DNA of 9,254 nt from an uncultured Bacteroidales bacterium (GTDB lineage: Bacteria; Bacteroidota; Bacteroidia; Bacteroidales; P3). Shown here piece after piece: positions 5,205-9,254 of the stretch; positions within the stretch are counted from its first letter, which is position 1, and each line of letters starts with the position of its first letter. The stretch is taken from the NCBI GenBank assembly GCA_947177315.1, contig CAMWTX010000053.1, positions 1 to 9,254 on the forward strand. Reading direction: 5' to 3'. The notes under the pieces were generated by a model. It was not told where the DNA came from. It searched no databases and worked only from the letters and a program-made list of their open reading frames with translations. A program made the translations under genes and the position numbers.

Positions 5205-6677
5205 ATGGCTAAAGATTTCTCTACCAGAGCTGAAAGTTATTCGGAATGGTATAACGAACTGGTGACCCGCGCCGATTTGGCCGAACAGTCTGCCGTGCGT
5301 GGTTGCATGGTTATAAAACCTTATGGCTATGCCATTTGGGAAAAAATGCAACGTACCCTGGACCAGATGTTCAAGGATACCGGACACCAAAACGCCTATT
5401 TTCCCCTGTTCATACCCAAGTCTTTCCTGAGCCGCGAAGCCGACCACGTGGAAGGTTTCGCCAAGGAATGCGCGGTGGTTACCCACTACCGCCTCAAGGC
5501 CAATCCCGACGGCAGCGGCGTAACGGTTGACCCCGCCGCCAAGCTGGAAGAAGAACTTATCGTGCGTCCCACGTCCGAAACCATTATATGGAACACCTAT
5601 AAAGGCTGGATCCAGTCTTACCGCGACCTGCCCATTCTGGTGAACCAATGGGCCAACGTGGTGCGCTGGGAAATGCGCACCCGATTGTTCCTGCGTACCG
5701 CCGAATTCCTGTGGCAGGAAGGGCACACCGCCCACGCCACCAAGGAAGAAGCGCAGGAAGAAGCACGCCGGATGCTGGACGTATATGCCGATTTTGCCCA
5801 GAACTTCATGGCCATGCCCGTTATCAAGGGAGTCAAGACCGCCAACGAACGCTTTGCCGGTGCGCTGGAAACCTATTGCATCGAGTCGATGATGCAGGAC
5901 GGAAAGGCCTTGCAGGCCGGTACTTCCCACTTTTTGGGGCAGAACTTCGCCAAGGCTTTCGACGTTACCTTCCTGAACAAAGAAAATAAACTGGAATACG
6001 TATGGGCTTCGTCCTGGGGCGTTTCCACCCGTCTGATGGGCGCGCTTATCATGACCCACTCCGACGACAACGGCCTGGTGCTGCCGCCCAAGCTGGCGCC
6101 CATCCAGGTGGCCATCGTACCCATCTACAAGAATGCCGAGCAACTGGCGCAGATTTCGGAAGCCGCCCTTAAAATCAAGGCGGAACTCCAGGCCAAGGGC
6201 ATCAGCGTTAAATACGACGATGACGACAAGCAGAAACCGGGCTGGAAATTCAACGAATACGAATTCAAGGGCGTTCCGGTGCGTATCGCCATCGGTCCGC
6301 GCGACATGGAAAACGGCACGGCGGAAATATGCCGTCGCGACACGCTCGAAAAATCAATCCATAACCAAGCCGAAATAGGCACGCTCGTACCCGCTTTGCT
6401 CGATCAGATACAGCAGAGCCTGTTTGACCGCGCCCTCAAGCACCGCCTGGACAACACCGTAAAAGTGGACAACTGGGAAGATTTCAAGGTGCAGATAGAA
6501 CAAGGCAAGTTTATCCTGGCTCACTGGGACGGCACCACCGAAACCGAAGTGAAGATCAAGGAAGAAACCAAGGCCACCATACGGGTGCTGCCGTTCGAAT
6601 ACGAAGCGGAAGAAGGCAAGTGCATCTATACCGGCAAACCTTCGCACCGCCGTGTGATTTTTGCCAAAGCGTACTAA
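5205..6677 (+). CDS. proS: Prolyl-tRNA synthetase, archaeal/eukaryotic type (type 3)
   Basis: This 490-residue class II aminoacyl-tRNA synthetase attaches proline to tRNA-Pro in the cytoplasm. Visible elements: the start with YNELVTRADLAEQSAVRGCMVIKPYGYAIWE (16-46), motif 1 region ending FPLFIPKS (66-73), the substrate-binding RPTSE (121-125), motif 2 VVRWEMRTRLFLRTAEFLWQEGHTAH (152-177), the loop GTSHFLGQNF (239-248) and motif 3 GVSTRLMGALIMTHSDDNGLVLPPKLAP (272-299). An anticodon-binding domain follows (~300-400), then the extra C-terminal domain ending in AKAY, typical of type 3 enzymes. There is no inserted editing (INS) domain. In the C-terminal domain only C376 and C473 are seen, so the zinc site of some relatives looks incomplete. 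The ATG at 5205 follows an A-run. It is the first gene of a tight four-gene run; pth starts 3 nt after its stop. Confidence 0.96.
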   Translation: MAKDFSTRAESYSEWYNELVTRADLAEQSAVRGCMVIKPYGYAIWEKMQRTLDQMFKDTGHQNAYFPLFIPKSFLSREADHVEGFAKECAVVTHYRLKANPDGSGVTVDPAAKLEEELIVRPTSETIIWNTYKGWIQSYRDLPILVNQWANVVRWEMRTRLFLRTAEFLWQEGHTAHATKEEAQEEARRMLDVYADFAQNFMAMPVIKGVKTANERFAGALETYCIESMMQDGKALQAGTSHFLGQNFAKAFDVTFLNKENKLEYVWASSWGVSTRLMGALIMTHSDDNGLVLPPKLAPIQVAIVPIYKNAEQLAQISEAALKIKAELQAKGISVKYDDDDKQKPGWKFNEYEFKGVPVRIAIGPRDMENGTAEICRRDTLEKSIHNQAEIGTLVPALLDQIQQSLFDRALKHRLDNTVKVDNWEDFKVQIEQGKFILAHWDGTTETEVKIKEETKATIRVLPFEYEAEEGKCIYTGKPSHRRVIFAKAY

Positions 6678-6680
6678 ACC

Positions 6681-7244
6681 ATGAAATTTCTCATTGTCGG
6701 ATTAGGCAACATCGGGGCGGAATACGAAGGCACGCGCCACAATATCGGCTTTATGGTGCTGGACAGGTTCGCCGCCGAAAACGGGCTCAAATTCAGCATG
6801 GACCGTTACGCCTATTGGTGCGAGGCCAAATGCAAGGGACATCTGCTGGAGCTGATAAAGCCCACCACCTATATGAACGACAGCGGAAAGGCCGTGCGCT
6901 ACTGGCTCGAAAAGGAAAAGATTCCGGTGGAACGCTGCCTGGTGGTGGTGGACGACCTGGCCTTGGAGCCCGGGCAGCTGCGCATGAAATCGGGCGGCAG
7001 CGCGGGCGGACACAACGGTTTGGCCAACATCGAGGCCCTTATCGGCACGCAAGCCTACCCTCGCCTGCGGTTCGGCATCGGCAGCAACTTTCATAAAGGA
7101 CAGCAAATCGACTATGTATTGGGGCAGTTCAGCCGTCAGGACATGGAGGCCGTGGAACCTAAAATCGACATGGCCTGCGAAATGATAAAGAGTTTTGCCT
7201 GCGCCGGCATCACCAATACGATGAACGCTTTTAACAACAAGTGA
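6681..7244 (+). CDS. pth: Peptidyl-tRNA hydrolase
   Basis: This 187-residue enzyme cleaves the ester bond of peptidyl-tRNAs that drop off ribosomes, freeing the tRNA for reuse. Catalytic and substrate-binding residues of the bacterial Pth family are all present: GLGNIGAEYEGTRHN (7-21) with N10, Y15 and catalytic H20; PTTYMNDSG (61-69) with N66; VVVDDLALEPG (88-98) with D92 equivalent to E. coli D93; and GGSAGGHNGL (105-114) with N112. The length is that of the family (~185-195). It lies 3 nt after proS and 1 nt before the next start, so it is translated from the same message. Nothing is missing or odd. Confidence 0.96.
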   Translation: MKFLIVGLGNIGAEYEGTRHNIGFMVLDRFAAENGLKFSMDRYAYWCEAKCKGHLLELIKPTTYMNDSGKAVRYWLEKEKIPVERCLVVVDDLALEPGQLRMKSGGSAGGHNGLANIEALIGTQAYPRLRFGIGSNFHKGQQIDYVLGQFSRQDMEAVEPKIDMACEMIKSFACAGITNTMNAFNNK

Positions 7245-7245
7245 T

Positions 7246-8061
7246 ATGCCTCCGTCTTCCTGGTTTAAAAGACTTTTGCGCAACAAGAACGAAAACGGCA
7301 ATTCCGCTCCCGAACCCAAAGAAGAAACCGGTTTGGAGGGTGCCACACCGGATGTTTCCCAATATTTCGAGGGATTTTCAGAAATAGAAGCCAGCCAAAT
7401 CATGACACCGCGCGTAGATGTGGCCGGACTGCCGGTTTCGGCCAGTTTCGAAACCGTCATCGAAACGGTGCAGGAATCCGAATATTCGCGCCTTCCTGTT
7501 TTCGAGGGCGATCTGGACCATATCAAGGGCATTCTGTATATCAAGGATCTGATTCCCCACATGCGCCAAAGCGATGATTTTGCCTGGCAAAAACTGCTCC
7601 GCCCGGCCATTTTTGTGCGGGAAACGCGCAAAATCGAAAGCCTGCTCAAGGAGTTCAAGAAAAAACGCCTGCATATAGCCATTGTGGTGGATGAATACGG
7701 CGGAACCAGCGGCATCGTTACCTTGGAAGACATTTTGGAAGAGCTGGTGGGCGAAATCAACGATGAGTTCGACACCATCGAAGAAGAAAAACTCTATCAG
7801 AAAGTAGGCAAGGAAGAATATCTTTTTGACGGCCGGATGCCGGTTCACGACCTGTGCAAACTGCTGGAGAAAGACGACGATTACTTTGACCTCGACGGCG
7901 GCGATTACGAGTCTCTGGCGGGTTTCGTGCTGGAAAAGCTGGGCTATTTTCCCAACCGCGGCACGCAGTTCAACTTTAAGGAATTTAGCTTTACCATCGA
8001 CGAGACGGGCGAGAACCGCATTACGCGGATAAGGATGAAAACCAATCGGAATGAAGACTGA
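7246..8061 (+). CDS. Soluble CorC/GldE-like CBS-domain protein without a DUF21 membrane domain
   Basis: A 271-residue protein with two CBS domains (~52-108, starting IMTPRVDV, and ~117-175, containing IVVDEYGGTSGIVTLEDILEELVGEI at 146-171) followed by a CorC/HlyC C-terminal domain (~185-265, with DLDGGDYESLAGFVLEKLGYFPNRG). These modules bind nucleotides and are linked to divalent-cation export in CorC/CNNM relatives. The N-terminal ~45 residues are hydrophilic (KNENGNSAPEPKEE) with no transmembrane segment, so it resembles E. coli CorC (~290 residues) rather than full-length GldE, which carries an N-terminal DUF21 membrane domain. Its start is 1 nt after pth, so no upstream coding space remains for that domain. 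It overlaps gldD by 11 nt; gldE-gldD adjacency is known in flavobacteria, so this could be a trimmed GldE. CBS/CorC assignment is secure; the exact role is not. Confidence 0.85.
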   Translation: MPPSSWFKRLLRNKNENGNSAPEPKEETGLEGATPDVSQYFEGFSEIEASQIMTPRVDVAGLPVSASFETVIETVQESEYSRLPVFEGDLDHIKGILYIKDLIPHMRQSDDFAWQKLLRPAIFVRETRKIESLLKEFKKKRLHIAIVVDEYGGTSGIVTLEDILEELVGEINDEFDTIEEEKLYQKVGKEEYLFDGRMPVHDLCKLLEKDDDYFDLDGGDYESLAGFVLEKLGYFPNRGTQFNFKEFSFTIDETGENRITRIRMKTNRNED

Positions 8062-8644
8062 TTTCCGCTCTTTATGGCGTTTTGCCGCTCTTTTAGGCAT
8101 CCTCTGCCTGTGTTCCTGCCGGGAAAGCTATACGCCCAAGCCGCGTTGCTATATGCGTATCGACCTGCCGCAAAAGGAGTACCGCACTTTCGACACGGCC
8201 CGTTACCCCGCCTCTTTCCGCATGCCGGCCTATGCGCGCTTTGTGCCCGTGGAATCCGAACGGAGACAGAAGAACACCCTGTGGGCGGATATTGTGTTTC
8301 CGCAACTGAACGCGGCTGTTTATTGCAGTTTTATCTTTAGGCCTGATTTGGATTCCTGCATCACCAACACACTGTTTTTTATCCAGCGCCATATTTCCAA
8401 GGCCACCGGCGTGGATGAATGGGAAATCAACGAACCCGAACAACGAAAATACGGATACCTTTACCATATCAAGGGCAACGATGTGGCTTCGCCCTACCAG
8501 TTTTACCTTACCGACAGCAGCCGTTATTTCGTGCGCGGCTCTTTCTCGATAAACTGCACGCCCAACAACGATTCGCTCTCGCCCGTCATCCGTTTTATCA
8601 AGACCGACATCGACACCTTGATCGCCAGCTGGAAATGGCTCTGA
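8051..8644 (+). CDS. gldD: GldD-like lipoprotein (gliding motility-associated)
   Basis: A 197-residue predicted lipoprotein. The signal has a basic start (MKTDFRSLWR), a hydrophobic core and the lipobox LCSC with C23 as the probable lipid site. Right after it comes YTPKPRCYMRIDLPQKEYRTFD (27-48), matching the GldD hallmark of a YTPKPRGYxRIDLPxxxY start. Later parts such as WADIVFPQL, the ITNTLFFIQRHISKATGVDEW helix and a final YQFYLTDSSRYFVRGSFSIN also fit the family. In Flavobacterium johnsoniae GldD is needed for gliding; the role in non-gliding Bacteroidales is not established. The start overlaps the CBS gene by 11 nt, indicating translational coupling. It closes the proS operon; no hairpin terminator is obvious afterwards. 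Confidence 0.85.
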   Translation: MKTDFRSLWRFAALLGILCLCSCRESYTPKPRCYMRIDLPQKEYRTFDTARYPASFRMPAYARFVPVESERRQKNTLWADIVFPQLNAAVYCSFIFRPDLDSCITNTLFFIQRHISKATGVDEWEINEPEQRKYGYLYHIKGNDVASPYQFYLTDSSRYFVRGSFSINCTPNNDSLSPVIRFIKTDIDTLIASWKWL

Positions 8645-8689
8645 AGGTTGACATATCAGAAGACCGATCTACTATATTAATAAAAAATA

Positions 8690-8697
8690 TATCTTTG
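8690..8697 (+). promoter_or_regulatory. Candidate promoter of the DUF2807-type gene (-7 box TATCTTTG)
   Basis: TATCTTTG matches TAnnTTTG exactly and lies in an AT-rich stretch between gldD and the next start. The leader would be about 20 nt. No TTG is found at the usual -33 distance; the TTGACA at 8648-8653 is too far upstream to serve. Confidence 0.55.
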
Positions 8698-8725
8698 CCG
8701 CTCAAACCATCAAAAATATCATATC

Positions 8726-9191
8726 ATGAAAATGCTCAATTTAATCCTTATGGTTATGACATCGTGCCTTTTTTCCTGTGTGCGCATCGATTGCAGCAGT
8801 TCCATCGACAAAACATACAGCATAACGGGCTTCGACGCCCTGGATGTTTCCCATGCTTTTGAAGTGGAACTGATTCCTTCCGACAAGGAATCGGTGGAAT
8901 TGAGAATCCCTGCCGACGCGGAAAAATACGTGGTGGTGGAGAAAAAAGGCTCAACCCTCCGTATCGGCATGAAGAAAGGGCAGACCTATCATTTTGTAAA
9001 ACGCGGAAAGGAATCGTGCCTAAAAGCCTATGTTTCCTTTAAGGAGATGAAGGAAATCTCCGGTTCGGGGGCTTCCGAAATCGATATGAACGGCACTTAT
9101 GCGGTTCCGGAACAAAACATGAAGATAGAGCTTTCGGGAGCTTCGGATTTTAAAGGCAATATATTGGAGGTAAACCGGCTCACGGTTGATC
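8726..9191 (+). CDS. DUF2807-type (head-GIN) surface lipoprotein, 3' end missing
   Basis: The 5' ~155 codons of a secreted lipoprotein. The signal MKMLNLILMVMTSCLFSC ends in a lipobox LFSC (C18). The mature part has the pattern of DUF2807 'auto-transporter adhesin, head GIN' proteins: FDALDVSHAFEVELIPSDKESVELRIPAD (36-64), KKGSTLRIGMK (73-83), then parallel-beta-helix-like rungs with SGSGASEIDMNG (112-123) and ELSGASDFKG (135-144). These proteins are common in Bacteroidetes; their function is unclear. The frame runs on to a TAG at 9236-9238, but everything after about codon 155 is read from adapter sequence (HVSNTHLTLPTILSV is artefactual apart perhaps from its first residue). Family members are usually ~220-260 residues, so roughly a third is missing because the contig ends. 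Confidence 0.8.
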
Positions 9192-9254
9192 ATGTCTCTA
9201 ATACACATCTGACGCTGCCGACTATCTTAAGCGTGTAGATCTCGTTGGTCGCAG
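9192..9254. other. Sequencing-adapter contamination (Illumina Nextera, i5 side)
   Basis: From 9192 the sequence follows the reverse complement of the Nextera i5 adapter. The Tn5 mosaic end occupies 9192-9210 (17 of 19 bases match), GACGCTGCCGAC plus two bases 9211-9224 (one mismatch), an 8-base index slot 9225-9232 (TCTTAAGC) and GTGTAGATCTCG with the start of the P5 flow-cell sequence 9233-9254 (two mismatches). The adapter sequence is from memory of the published oligos. No biological feature should be called here. Confidence 0.93.

Noticed and set aside
5025..6143. Minus-strand frame of 372 codons running from proS through both repeats
   Set aside because: Most is antisense to proS motifs. 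Its end (with VESRGN-type sequence) is only the translated palindromic repeat.
6702..7778. Open frame of 358 codons on the minus strand
   Set aside because: It lies antisense to pth and the CBS gene, both with conserved catalytic or domain motifs; it is a compositional shadow.
8648..8653. TTGACA resembling an E. coli -35 box
   Set aside because: Bacteroidetes primary sigma factors do not use this element, and it is too far from the TATCTTTG box at 8690.

Overview
The window looks like the end of a contig from a Bacteroidales-type bacterium (phylum Bacteroidota). The reasons are: FadL/OmpP1-type and Tyr/Ser-rich lipoprotein genes of the kind found in Bacteroides relatives, a GldD homologue, a short archaeal/eukaryotic-type ProRS, A-rich leaders with few Shine-Dalgarno sites, and several TAnnTTTG-type -7 promoter boxes characteristic of the Bacteroidetes primary sigma factor. 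I cannot fix the genus from the sequence.

Layout. (1) 1-1041, minus: the N-terminal 347 codons of a RecQ helicase, cut by the window edge. (2) 1137-1868, plus: LptB, the ATPase of the LPS export machine, divergent from recQ across a 95-bp region with candidate promoters in both directions. (3) 1889-1932: a strong hairpin that probably terminates transcription both ways between lptB and the convergent block. (4) 4961-1953, minus: a two-gene block of a low-complexity Tyr/Trp/Gly- then Ser/Thr/Pro/Arg-rich lipoprotein followed 27 nt later by a FadL/OmpP1-family outer-membrane beta-barrel. (5) 4981-5143: two tandem copies of a ~73-78-bp imperfect palindrome. Copy 2 supplies a good promoter for the genes to its right. 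(6) 5205-8644, plus: a tightly packed run of proS, pth, a CorC/GldE-like CBS protein and gldD, with junctions of +3, +1 and -11 nt, very likely one transcript. (7) 8726-9191, plus: the 5' part of a DUF2807-type surface lipoprotein with its own promoter.

The last ~63 bases (9192-9254) are not biological. They match the reverse complement of the Illumina Nextera transposase/i5 adapter, including what appears to be an index, with about six mismatches. The apparent stop codon of the last gene lies inside this adapter, so that gene is truncated by the end of the assembly.

Functionally the window mixes housekeeping (RecQ repair, proline charging, peptidyl-tRNA recycling) with envelope biology (LPS export, outer-membrane barrel, three lipoproteins, GldD). 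I do not see a complete new defence or mobile system. The most interesting items are the promoter-bearing tandem palindromic repeat, the GY[H/W]x-repeat lipoprotein paired with an outer-membrane barrel, and the membrane-domain-less CorC/GldE-like protein next to gldD.
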